From: Bacillota bacterium | Lineage (GTDB): Bacteria > Bacillota > Clostridia > Lachnospirales > CAG-274 | Length of the DNA stretch: 9,491 bases | NCBI GenBank assembly: GCA_017627115.1 | Contig: JAGAHK010000154.1 | Span: forward strand, 1 to 9,491 | Direction of reading: 5' to 3' | Program-made: the position numbers and the translations under genes | In this document: positions 1 through 7,169 of the stretch, piece by piece | Numbering within the stretch: position 1 is the stretch's first letter | Layout of the letters: every line of letters starts with the position of its first letter | The notes under the pieces: generated by a model | Databases searched by the model: none | Told to the model about the DNA's origin: nothing | Seen by the model: only the letters and a program-made list of their open reading frames with translations

Positions 1-488
1 AAATAGTGCCGGGCATATTCACAAGCCGTGTGGACACGGTTGAAAACGGCACACTTACAACTTACGACATCAGGGTCACAAGACCGAACAAGGAGCCTGC
101 CATCGACGCTGCGGCAATGCACTCGCTTGAACACATTATTGCGACCTATCTTCGCAACGACCCCGATTGGAAAAACGAGATAATCTATTGGGGTCCCATG
201 GGTTGTCTGACAGGCTTTTACCTTATACTTAAAGGCAATCGTCCGCCCCGTGACATTTACGATCTGATACTTCGCGCATTCAGATCTGTTGACACCGCCG
301 AGAGTGTTCCCGGTGCTTCACCCGAAAACTGCGGTCATTACCTTATGCACGATCTCGATATGGCAAAGTGGTATGCCGCAAGATTTGCAGACTTCCTTGA
401 AGCAAACTCCGATAAGCCCGAGACCTTTGAATATCCAAAGACAGAACGTCTTGTAACGGAAGACGGACAGCAATTTTACGATTCGTAA
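1..488 (+). CDS. luxS: S-ribosylhomocysteine lyase (LuxS), 5' end cut off by the window
   Basis: LuxS cleaves S-ribosylhomocysteine to homocysteine and DPD, the precursor of autoinducer-2, in the cytoplasmic activated methyl cycle. The frame is open to the left edge. The GTG at 6 is probably an internal valine rather than the start, because family members have about 15 more residues before this point. Numbering from that valine, the metal-binding HSLEH motif is at residues 39-43, the catalytic cysteine is C67 in PMGCLTGFY, and the third metal ligand is C109 in ENCGHY. Adding about 15-17 gives the B. subtilis positions H54, H58, C84 and C126, which supports both the identity and the size of the missing piece. 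The C-terminus runs somewhat longer than the usual 155-160 residue proteins. The gene is followed directly by a terminator, so it ends its transcription unit. Confidence 0.96.
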   Translation, partial: IVPGIFTSRVDTVENGTLTTYDIRVTRPNKEPAIDAAAMHSLEHIIATYLRNDPDWKNEIIYWGPMGCLTGFYLILKGNRPPRDIYDLILRAFRSVDTAESVPGASPENCGHYLMHDLDMAKWYAARFADFLEANSDKPETFEYPKTERLVTEDGQQFYDS

Positions 489-494
489 AACAGT

Positions 495-560
495 AAAACA
501 GACTCATTCCCTTTATATTGCATTATATCGTGATAAAGGGTTGAGTCTGTTTTGTTTTTA
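495..560 (+). terminator. Rho-independent terminator of luxS
   Basis: A long inverted repeat has its left arm at 495-516 and its right arm at 533-553. Pairing is perfect over the outer 12 and inner 8-9 bases, with one small TT/A internal mismatch. The loop is about 16 bases and a T-rich tract (GTTTTGTTTTTA) follows. It begins 6 bases after the luxS stop codon. Confidence 0.92.
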
Positions 561-569
561 TGTTATAAT
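541..569 (+). promoter_or_regulatory. Extended -10 promoter for the gene at 608, overlapping the luxS terminator
   Basis: TTGAGT (541-546) and TATAAT (564-569) are separated by 17 bases. TG at 561-562 gives an extended -10 (TGTTATAAT). The -35 lies inside the right arm of the luxS terminator. The predicted transcript would start near 576, leaving a short leader before the GGGGAGG ribosome binding site at 594-600. Confidence 0.75.
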
Positions 570-607
570 CAAAGAATAGATATGTGGAATAATGGGGAGG
601 TGCCAAT

Positions 608-1249
608 ATGAAACCAAAAGGGTTATTAACTGCGTTTGCGGCTATGATACTTGCGGATGCTCTTCTTTTCGGGGCTTGTTTTGCAATTGACAGTGTAAAC
701 AACATCTCATCGGGAATAAAGGCTTATGAATTGACTTTGAAGCCCGAAAAAGCAGATGCGCAGCAAATAAATACGCTGACCGATTGCGATTGGCATCTGC
801 TTAATGATAAAACGGGAACTACTGTGTTTCAGACTGCATATGCGTACTATAACAGACCTTATTCGTACTATTGCGAACTGCATAAGGACAACACGCTTGA
901 GGTATGGTATCGCCTGACAGCAAACAGTGTGGGCGGCGGTACGAAAGATGAATCCACAATATTTTTTTTCGACACATCGAACCCCGTGCTGCATAAAACG
1001 GTGACTGTTGATAAGGAAACAAAGCGTGAACTTCTGCAAAAAGCAAAGGCTGCAAGATGTACATCGGGCAGATGTCCGCTGAACAAGAGAATAGTTGTTT
1101 GTGACGGCACTTACAGAACACTCTATTACAAAAATGCCTTGTATTCGGTTAATTATTATAAAGAAGATGAGATATATAACGACCATAAGGAACTCTGGGA
1201 ATTCGGAGTTTGTCTTGATGAGTTTCTTGAAAAGAATGTGTTTGAATAA
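608..1249 (+). CDS. Unrecognised, probably membrane-anchored or exported protein (213 aa)
   Basis: I do not recognise a family. The ATG has a strong GGGGAGG ribosome binding site at 594-600. The N-terminus has two lysines followed by a hydrophobic stretch at about residues 5-27, which is either a signal peptide or a single membrane anchor. A cysteine at 24 sits near the end of that stretch, but the residue three before it is Phe, so it is not a convincing lipobox. The rest is soluble, rich in Tyr (several YY pairs at 80-90 and 173-184), and has cysteines at 60, 89, 151, 156, 165 and 202, including CTSGRC at 151-156. If exported, these could form disulfides or bind metal. The gene has its own promoter, no visible operon partner, and appears more AT-rich than the operon downstream. 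Coding status is supported by promoter, RBS and frame length; function is unknown. Confidence 0.8.
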   Translation: MKPKGLLTAFAAMILADALLFGACFAIDSVNNISSGIKAYELTLKPEKADAQQINTLTDCDWHLLNDKTGTTVFQTAYAYYNRPYSYYCELHKDNTLEVWYRLTANSVGGGTKDESTIFFFDTSNPVLHKTVTVDKETKRELLQKAKAARCTSGRCPLNKRIVVCDGTYRTLYYKNALYSVNYYKEDEIYNDHKELWEFGVCLDEFLEKNVFE

Positions 1250-1280
1250 ACGGGTAGGATAAGGGATAATAACGAAATAT

Positions 1281-1377
1281 TTGAGTTTTCCTGTTTATAG
1301 CCAATAATCATACATTCAAGGAATACATCAAGGAAAAAACATGGAAACTCAAAGAAAAACAGGGAAATTCAAAGAAA
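1281..1377. repeat. Short direct and inverted repeat cluster upstream of the rel promoter
   Basis: GGAAACTCAAAGAAA (1343-1357) is repeated at 1363-1377 with one difference, giving a 20-base period. The second copy also forms a 14/16 inverted repeat with TTGAGTTTTCCTGTTT (1281-1296 against 1357-1372). The cluster ends about 10 bases before the rel -35 box. It may be a regulator binding site or a folded 3' end of the upstream transcript. It lacks the compact stem of a standard terminator. Confidence 0.55.
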
Positions 1378-1386
1378 TAATTTTTC

Positions 1387-1415
1387 TTTACATATCGTTG
1401 AAAAAGTATTATAAT
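1387..1415 (+). promoter_or_regulatory. Promoter of the rel operon
   Basis: TTTACA (1387-1392) and TATAAT (1410-1415) are 17 bases apart, a near-consensus sigma-A-type promoter. The transcript would start near 1422 and leave a leader of about 50 bases, too short for a T-box or other large riboswitch. Confidence 0.8.
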
Positions 1416-1459
1416 TAAAGAATATACCACTTTTTGCTATTGAATTTAATTTTATCTTG

Positions 1460-1465
1460 AAGGTG
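1460..1465 (+). promoter_or_regulatory. Ribosome binding site that fixes the Rel start at 1472
   Basis: AAGGTG lies six bases before ATG 1472. A TTG at 1457 in the same frame lies upstream of this site and would encode it, so the ATG is the better start. Confidence 0.8.
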
Positions 1466-1471
1466 ATTTTT

Positions 1472-3742
1472 ATGCAGGATAGCTTACAGCAGCAGCGTAT
1501 GAAGGAAAAGAGCGAAAACCTTTATGCACAGCTTATGGCGGAAATAAAAAAATATCATCCGAGTGACGACTACTCTATGGTGGAGCAGGCATATCGGCTT
1601 GCCTATGAGGCGCACAAGGAACAGTACCGCAAATCGGGCGAGCCTTATATCATCCATCCGCTTTCTGTCGCTATTATCCTTGCGGAGCTGGAGCTTGATA
1701 TGGAGAGCATCGTTGCGGGCATACTGCACGATGTTGTCGAGGATACCGAGTATTCGCTGGAGGATATTGCGCGTATGTTCAATGATGATGTTGCGCTGCT
1801 TGTTGACGGCGTGACCAAGCTTGAAAAAATACGCTTTACCTCAAAGGAGGAATTCCAGGCGGAAAACTACCGCAAGATGTTCCTTTCTATGGCAAAGGAT
1901 ATCCGCGTTATCCTTATAAAAGTTGCCGACCGACTGCATAATATGCGCACGCTTAAATATATGCGTGCCGAAAAGCAAAAGGAGATAGCGCAGGAAACGC
2001 TGAATATCTATGCGCCGCTTGCGGACAGACTCGGTATATCGAAAATCAAGGTGGAGCTTGAAGACCTTTGTTTAAGATACCTTGAACCCGATGCCTACTA
2101 TGACCTTGTGGATAAGATAAACCGCAAAAATTCCGAGAGAGAAGCTTTTGTCAAGGCCATAGTCGAGGAGATAAAAAAAGGCTGTGACGCACACGGCATA
2201 AAGTGCGAAGTTTACGGCAGACCGAAGCATTTTTTCAGTATATACAAAAAAATGCACAACAAGAACAAAACGATAGACCAGATATTCGATATATTTGCGG
2301 TCAGGATAATGGTGGATACGGTCGCGGACTGTTACGGCGCACTCGGGGTTGTGCATGAAATGTACAAACCGCTGCCCGGACGTTTCAAGGACTATATCTC
2401 CATGCCCAAAGCAAACCGTTATCAGTCGCTGCATAATACAATGATAGGTCCCGAGGGTACGCCCTTTGAGGTGCAGATAAGAACGTGGGAGATGCACCGC
2501 ATTGCCGAATACGGTATCGCCGCACATTGGAAATACAAGGCGGGCAAGACAGACGGCAAGGAAAACAGCGAGGATGAAAAGCTCACATGGCTGCGCCAGA
2601 TGCTTGAATGGCAGAAAGAAATGTCCGACAATAAGGAATTTCTTGATACAATGAAAACAGACCTTGATGCTTTCAGCGACAATGTTTACTGTTTCAGTCC
2701 GCGCGGTGATGTCATCAGCCTGCTTGAAGGCGCCTGTCCCGTGGATTTTGCGTATATGATACACTCCGCTGTCGGCAATACTATGGTCGGCGCAAGAGCC
2801 AACGGTCATATCGTAAATTTGAATTATAAAATTCAAAACGGCGATATTATAGAAATAATAACATCGCAGAACTCAAAAGGCCCGAGCAGGGACTGGCTCA
2901 ACTTTGTCAAAACGCCGCAGGCAAGGGCAAAAATAAACCAATGGTACAAGAAGATAAACAAGGAGGACAATATCCTCCGCGGCAAAGAGCTTCTTGAAAA
3001 GGATGCAAGGAAGAAAAATATCAACCTTTCCGAAGTACTCACGCAGGAGGGTATGGACTCGGTTATGGAGCGTTACAGCTTCCGCAGCTGGGATACCCTG
3101 TGCGCGGCTATAGGTCATGGCAGCCTGAAAGAAGCGCAGGTGCTCAACAAGCTTGTCGAATACCATGCCGAATATCTCAAACGTCACAAAACGGCGGAAG
3201 AACTGCTTGCCGAGCGTGACGAGAAGATACAGGCGCAGATGGAGGCGAATGCTCATGCCGCAGAAAATGCAGGCGGCAGAAGAGCGGGCAGCGGCATAAC
3301 CGTAAAGGGTGTCGGGGATATAGATGTGCGCTTTTCAAAGTGCTGTACACCTGTGCCGGGTGACGAGATAGTCGGTTTTGTCACAAGGGGCAGGGGTGTT
3401 TCGATACACCGTACAGACTGCATAAATATAATAAACCTTACCTCGGACGACCGCAGCCGTCTTATCGAGGCGACATGGAACGTATCGCCCGAGCAGAGAA
3501 GCTACTACACCTCCGAGATACGCATTATCGGCCGTGACCGCGACCGTTTCCTTATGGATATACTTAAAGTTGTTGCGGACGAGGGTATTGCAGTTAAGAG
3601 TGCGGGCGCAAGGGCAAGCAAAAAGGATACTGCCGTTGCGGAACTTATAATCTCTATCTCGGGCAGGGATCAGCTTGATATCCTGTGCAAGAAGATATAC
3701 AATATCGAGGGTGTAGAGACGATAGAGAGAGTTACAACTTAA
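1472..3742 (+). CDS. rel: Bifunctional (p)ppGpp synthetase/hydrolase Rel (RelA/SpoT family), 756 aa
   Basis: Rel makes pppGpp/ppGpp from ATP and GTP/GDP when uncharged tRNA enters the ribosome, and also degrades it, so it controls the stringent response. Domains in order: HD hydrolase (about 30-190) with H62, H86-D87 in ILHDVVEDT and D153 in VADRLHN; synthetase (about 235-360) with RFKD (304-307), PKANRYQSLH and EVQIRTWEMH; TGS (about 404-465, with DFAYMIHSAVGN); a helical region; a Cys-Cys zinc-finger-like segment (FSKCCTPVPGD, C624-C625); and a C-terminal ACT domain (about 680-756). Both catalytic sites look intact, and the RxKD signature is the type found in bifunctional enzymes rather than in synthetase-only RelA. 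The length is normal. It is the first gene of the operon and has its own promoter. The usual synthetase NGYQSLH or NMYQSLH is NRYQSLH here. Confidence 0.97.
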   Translation: MQDSLQQQRMKEKSENLYAQLMAEIKKYHPSDDYSMVEQAYRLAYEAHKEQYRKSGEPYIIHPLSVAIILAELELDMESIVAGILHDVVEDTEYSLEDIARMFNDDVALLVDGVTKLEKIRFTSKEEFQAENYRKMFLSMAKDIRVILIKVADRLHNMRTLKYMRAEKQKEIAQETLNIYAPLADRLGISKIKVELEDLCLRYLEPDAYYDLVDKINRKNSEREAFVKAIVEEIKKGCDAHGIKCEVYGRPKHFFSIYKKMHNKNKTIDQIFDIFAVRIMVDTVADCYGALGVVHEMYKPLPGRFKDYISMPKANRYQSLHNTMIGPEGTPFEVQIRTWEMHRIAEYGIAAHWKYKAGKTDGKENSEDEKLTWLRQMLEWQKEMSDNKEFLDTMKTDLDAFSDNVYCFSPRGDVISLLEGACPVDFAYMIHSAVGNTMVGARANGHIVNLNYKIQNGDIIEIITSQNSKGPSRDWLNFVKTPQARAKINQWYKKINKEDNILRGKELLEKDARKKNINLSEVLTQEGMDSVMERYSFRSWDTLCAAIGHGSLKEAQVLNKLVEYHAEYLKRHKTAEELLAERDEKIQAQMEANAHAAENAGGRRAGSGITVKGVGDIDVRFSKCCTPVPGDEIVGFVTRGRGVSIHRTDCINIINLTSDDRSRLIEATWNVSPEQRSYYTSEIRIIGRDRDRFLMDILKVVADEGIAVKSAGARASKKDTAVAELIISISGRDQLDILCKKIYNIEGVETIERVTT

Positions 3743-3769
3743 AATGGGGATTTAAAAAGGAGAGGCAAA

Positions 3770-4624
3770 ATGTTTATCATTTATATTATCAATATCGTAT
3801 CAATAGCTGTGTTTGTGGGGCTTTCGATAATGCTTCTGCAAAAGGCGGCAAAAAGAAAAAGCGCACTTATGCACTATTTTATACCGTGCAGCGGCTGCGG
3901 CAGAAAAACGCATATGACTTTCGGCTTTTTTAACCTTGCGGCTTTTACAAGCGACATAAAGGCAAAATGCCTGCTCGACAAAAGCCACACGGCGGTGCTT
4001 GACAAAGGCAAATACAAGGAAACGGGCGAGATAAGAACTTCGTTTTGCTGGTATATTTTTCTTGCGATAATTGCCGTGATCGTTTTCATATTCTTTGTCG
4101 GCAATGGTATGCTTTTTATTATGGAGATAATGCCCGGCAAAAGCATTATGCTTGTTCTGATGCTTCTTTCGGCAATATTTATGCTGTTTTCGCTTATATA
4201 TTATTACTATTGCCGCAGTATGCAGACAGTGGGCTTTTGTTTTAACGAGGTCGTAACGGAACACACGGGCAAAGTTATGCACGTAAACGGCAAAGAAGCT
4301 GCCGTGCAGATAGGCGATGCAACGATAAATGGTGTTGTTTTCTCCAAATTCCGCGGCTACGACAAAGCGGGTGAGGTAAAGATATATGTTACACTGCCCG
4401 ATGTTACGCCCAAAGAGTCCGAGGTAATGCAGGCAGCCGTTGAGTATAACGCAAACACAAAAATGAGCGTTATCAGCGGTATTCTTGATGTGAAAAATGC
4501 TCTTATCCATTCGGCAATAGATTTTATGATAGATCCGTATAAGGCGGAAGCGGCAGCGGAACTTGACGGAAAGTATGTCAGGGTAGTTGTGCCGCAGATA
4601 GGTATGGATATAAGAAGAAAATAA
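3770..4624 (+). CDS. Unrecognised three-helix membrane protein with a CxxC motif (284 aa)
   Basis: No family recognised. An excellent AAAGGAGAGG site (3756-3765) precedes the ATG, 27 bases after the rel stop. Hydrophobic segments lie at about residues 2-23, 92-113 and 126-147. The KAAKRK cluster after the first helix (25-30) suggests that residues 25-90 and the C-terminal domain (148-284) face the cytoplasm, with a short outside loop between helices 2 and 3. The segment after helix 1 contains CSGCGRK (C40, C43) and a further C67, resembling a small zinc-binding knuckle, although a complete four-ligand site is not obvious. The C-terminal domain alternates short hydrophobic stretches with Gly and charged turns (about 165-210), which looks beta-rich, and then becomes more helical. 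It is co-transcribed with rel and dtd by position and is not part of the usual core of this operon. Confidence 0.85.
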   Translation: MFIIYIINIVSIAVFVGLSIMLLQKAAKRKSALMHYFIPCSGCGRKTHMTFGFFNLAAFTSDIKAKCLLDKSHTAVLDKGKYKETGEIRTSFCWYIFLAIIAVIVFIFFVGNGMLFIMEIMPGKSIMLVLMLLSAIFMLFSLIYYYYCRSMQTVGFCFNEVVTEHTGKVMHVNGKEAAVQIGDATINGVVFSKFRGYDKAGEVKIYVTLPDVTPKESEVMQAAVEYNANTKMSVISGILDVKNALIHSAIDFMIDPYKAEAAAELDGKYVRVVVPQIGMDIRRK

Positions 4625-4641
4625 TAAAAATAAAAACAAGC

Positions 4642-4647
4642 AGGTGA
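4642..4647 (+). promoter_or_regulatory. dtd: Ribosome binding site that fixes the Dtd start at 4653
   Basis: AGGTGA lies five bases before ATG 4653. A GTG in the same frame at 4644 overlaps this site. The family normally begins MRxVxQRV, which matches the ATG start. Confidence 0.8.
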
Positions 4648-4652
4648 TACAA

Positions 4653-5105
4653 ATGAGGATAGTTTTGCAGCGTGTTAAATATGCGCGCGTAAATGTTGAT
4701 GATGAGTGTGTCGGCAGTATCGGCCGCGGCGTGCTTGCGCTTGTGGGTATAAACACGGGCGATGACATCAAAGTTATTGACAATATGCTTAAAAAAATGT
4801 CGAGCCTGCGTATTTTTGAAGATGAGGATGACAAAATGAATCTTTCCGCTGCCGATATTGGCGGCGGCATTTTGCTTATACCCAATTTTACGATATACGC
4901 AGATGCAAGAAAAGGTACTCGCCCGAGTTTTGCCATGGGCGCAAAGCCCGACGAGGCAAAAGAAGTGTTTGAACTGATGGTAAAAAGGGCGAAAGAAACG
5001 CTTACGACAGATGTACAAAGCGGTATTTTTCAGGCGGATATGAAAGTCGAGCTTCTGAACGACGGTCCCGTTACTATACTGCTTGACAGCGATAAATTAT
5101 TCTAA
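4653..5105 (+). CDS. dtd: D-aminoacyl-tRNA deacylase (150 aa)
   Basis: Dtd is a cytoplasmic homodimer that hydrolyses D-aminoacyl-tRNA, and also glycine mischarged on tRNA-Ala, so that D-residues stay out of protein synthesis. The start MRIVLQRV, the core GRGVLALVGI (24-33), RIFEDEDDKMN (53-63), RKGTRPSF (86-93) and the cross-dimer Gly-Pro motif NDGPVT (136-141) all fit, and 150 residues is the normal length. The second signature, SQFTL in most members at 77-81, reads PNFTI here: Phe79 and Thr80 are kept, while Ser77 and Gln78 are replaced. The neighbouring TRPSF and GPVT motifs are intact, so the protein is probably active. It follows the membrane protein by 28 bases, and its stop codon overlaps the ribosome binding site of the next gene. 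Confidence 0.93.
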   Translation: MRIVLQRVKYARVNVDDECVGSIGRGVLALVGINTGDDIKVIDNMLKKMSSLRIFEDEDDKMNLSAADIGGGILLIPNFTIYADARKGTRPSFAMGAKPDEAKEVFELMVKRAKETLTTDVQSGIFQADMKVELLNDGPVTILLDSDKLF

Positions 5106-5115
5106 GGGTGATAAA

Positions 5116-5745
5116 ATGAGAGTTAAGGGGCTTACGGTCGGCGAATTATCGACCAACTGTTACATAATCATAGACGAAGAGACAAACGCTGCGTGCATAA
5201 TCGACCCCGGCGACAATGCCGCGCGCATTTACGGCGCAGTTAAAGACGGCGGCTTCAAAGTGGAGATGATAGTGCTTACACACTGCCATTTCGACCATTT
5301 TCTTGCTGCTTCCGCACTTAAGGAACTGCTGGGCGGCGTGCCCGTTATCATACCCGAAAAGGATAAAGAACTTGCCAAAAACCCTGTTTATAACCTGTCT
5401 TTGACTATGGGCGGCTCGCCCGAGACCCTTGACTACGACAGGACGGTAGGGCAGGGCGATATATTGAAATTCGGCGGTCTTGAAATGAAAGTTATCGAGA
5501 CCCCCGGGCATACACCCGGCGGCTGCTGCTATTATTTTGAAAACGAACATCTGCTTGTTGCAGGCGATACTATATTTTTTATGAGTGTCGGCAGAAGCGA
5601 TTTTCCGCTTTCGGACGGACACGCACTCAATGACAGCATAAAAAACAAGCTCTTTGCACTTCCCGATGATACACAGGTACTGACGGGACACGGAAACGCA
5701 ACGAGCATAGGCTTTGAAAAACAGAGAAATCCTTATATTTATTGA
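5116..5745 (+). CDS. MBL-fold metallohydrolase, glyoxalase II-like (209 aa)
   Basis: This is a cytoplasmic metallo-beta-lactamase-fold hydrolase of the short YcbL/GloB-like type. Metal ligands are visible in order: THCHFDH (H56, H58, D60, H61), H132 in TPGHTPGG, D151 in VAGDTIFF and H192 in LTGHG. The set is complete for a two-metal site. The C-terminal substrate-binding extension of true glyoxalase II is absent, so the substrate (a thioester or another ester) cannot be assigned. ATG 5116 is chosen because AAGGGTG (5104-5110), overlapping the dtd stop, is a good ribosome binding site. An upstream in-frame TTG at 5083 lies inside dtd and has no such site. A hydrolase of this kind between dtd and hemZ is common in Clostridia. 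Confidence 0.9.
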   Translation: MRVKGLTVGELSTNCYIIIDEETNAACIIDPGDNAARIYGAVKDGGFKVEMIVLTHCHFDHFLAASALKELLGGVPVIIPEKDKELAKNPVYNLSLTMGGSPETLDYDRTVGQGDILKFGGLEMKVIETPGHTPGGCCYYFENEHLLVAGDTIFFMSVGRSDFPLSDGHALNDSIKNKLFALPDDTQVLTGHGNATSIGFEKQRNPYIY

Positions 5746-5750
5746 AAATT

Positions 5751-7169
5751 ATGAACTATATTTTACACAATCACAACCATGTGGATGACATTGTTACCAC
5801 GATAATGATGTTTTATCCCAACGAAAAATACAATCTTATAAATTTCCCCGAGGGGCTTACTGTTTTAAGTGCGCTCAATGACAGAAAGGCATTTGCGGCA
5901 TTTTATGACGGAGTGGAGGAAAAGGCGAGTTTTGAGCTTGATACCGACCCCGAAAACGAAAAGAGTGTGCGTTATGCCCTGCGTGTTGCGGTGTACCGCT
6001 GTCTTATGCAGGTACGTCCCATAAAGGCGCCGTGGGGTGTGCTCACGGGCGTAAGACCTGCCAAGATAGTGTGGAATATGTGGGATATGGGCTGCAAGGA
6101 CAAGGAAATAGCCGAAACTTTGCGCCGTGATTATCTTGTTACGGACGAAAAAATACGCCTTGCAATGGCTGTTGCCAAAAGCGAGCGCGGCATTGTGGAA
6201 AACGGCATAGGAAAGATAGGCATATATATCGGCATACCGTTTTGCCCCACACGCTGTCTTTACTGTTCGTTCACTTCCTATCCGCTGGACAAGTACCGCG
6301 ATAAGGTAGATATGTATCTTGATGCACTTGAAAAGGAAATGCGCTTTATGGCGCCGACCCTTGCAAAAAAAACTGTCGAAAGCGTTTATATAGGCGGCGG
6401 AACGCCCACTTCGATAAACGAAAAACAGCTTGACAGGCTGCTGTGTATGGTTGAAAAATACATAGGCTCCTGTGAGGAACTCACCGTTGAGGCTGGCAGA
6501 CCCGATACGGTCACGGTTGAAAAACTGCGGCTTTTAAAGCAGCATAATGTCAGCCGTATCTCGATAAATCCGCAGACTCTTAATGACGAGACTCTCGTAC
6601 TTATAGGCAGGCGGCACACGGTCGACGAGTTTTACCGTGCTTTTGAGCTTGCGCGGCAGACGGGGCATGACCATATAAATACTGATATTATTTTAGGCTT
6701 GCCCGGGGAAACGGAAGAACACGTTATGCGTACAATGGACGGGCTTGAAAAGCTGTCGCCCGAGAGCATAACCGTGCATACGCTTGCGGTAAAGCGTGCT
6801 TCAAGGCTGAAAGAAACTCTCGAACAGTACGATATGACGGACTTTGACCGCATGGAAAATATGATACATATAACAGCCGAAAGAACGGCGGCTATGGGGC
6901 TGCACCCGTATTATATGTACCGTCAGAAAAATATGATAGGCAATTTTGAAAACGTAGGCTACTGCAAGCCCGACTGTGCTTGTATTTACAACGTGCAGAT
7001 AATGGAGGAGCGGCAGAGCATAATAGCATTCGGCGCAGGAGGTTCCACAAAGACCGTAAGCCCCGACGGCGAGCGCATAGAACGAATTTTCAATGTGAAA
7101 AGCGTTGATGACTATATATCAAGAATTGATGAAATGCTTGAAAGAAAGGAAATTTTAAAAGATGAGTGA
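5751..7169 (+). CDS. hemZ: HemZ-type radical SAM protein (coproporphyrinogen dehydrogenase-like), 472 aa
   Basis: HemN/HemZ-group radical SAM enzymes oxidatively decarboxylate coproporphyrinogen III without oxygen. In many Clostridia the pathway is incomplete and the real role of HemZ is uncertain. The [4Fe-4S] motif CPTRCLYC (C165, C169, C172) follows YIGIPF, with GGGTP at 215-219 for SAM binding, SINPQT at about 275 and DIILGLPGET further on. The N-terminal region of about 155 residues, and the C-terminal block with GNFENVGY, CIYNVQIMEE and FGAGGSTK, are typical of the HemZ subgroup. ATG 5751 lies 5 bases after the preceding stop. A TTG at 5742 overlaps that stop and is an alternative start. 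Neither has a clear ribosome binding site, so translation may depend on coupling to the upstream gene. It overlaps hisS by 8 bases. Confidence 0.9.
   Translation: MNYILHNHNHVDDIVTTIMMFYPNEKYNLINFPEGLTVLSALNDRKAFAAFYDGVEEKASFELDTDPENEKSVRYALRVAVYRCLMQVRPIKAPWGVLTGVRPAKIVWNMWDMGCKDKEIAETLRRDYLVTDEKIRLAMAVAKSERGIVENGIGKIGIYIGIPFCPTRCLYCSFTSYPLDKYRDKVDMYLDALEKEMRFMAPTLAKKTVESVYIGGGTPTSINEKQLDRLLCMVEKYIGSCEELTVEAGRPDTVTVEKLRLLKQHNVSRISINPQTLNDETLVLIGRRHTVDEFYRAFELARQTGHDHINTDIILGLPGETEEHVMRTMDGLEKLSPESITVHTLAVKRASRLKETLEQYDMTDFDRMENMIHITAERTAAMGLHPYYMYRQKNMIGNFENVGYCKPDCACIYNVQIMEERQSIIAFGAGGSTKTVSPDGERIERIFNVKSVDDYISRIDEMLERKEILKDE

Noticed and set aside
608..690. Lipoprotein signal in the 213-residue protein (C24)
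   Set aside because: The residues before C24 are L-F-G-A, with Phe at -3, so the lipobox consensus is not met; a plain signal peptide or anchor is more likely.
1250..1471. Possible T-box or other riboswitch before the rel-hisS operon
   Set aside because: The mapped-by-eye promoter leaves a leader of about 50 bases, and no T-box AGGGTGG-type sequence or antiterminator fold is present.
2072..2836. Open frame of 254 codons on the - strand inside rel
   Set aside because: It is antisense to the catalytic synthetase region of rel, has no ribosome binding site that I can see and no recognisable domain, and is best explained by codon bias of the real gene.
3800..4936. Long open frame of 378 codons on the - strand
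   Set aside because: It lies opposite the membrane protein and dtd, both of which have ribosome binding sites and, for dtd, clear homology. Its translation is a low-complexity mix of Tyr/His/Lys/Cys with no motif.
5146..5691. Open frame of 181 codons on the - strand inside the MBL hydrolase gene
   Set aside because: Shadow of the MBL gene; it contains no motif and no start signal.
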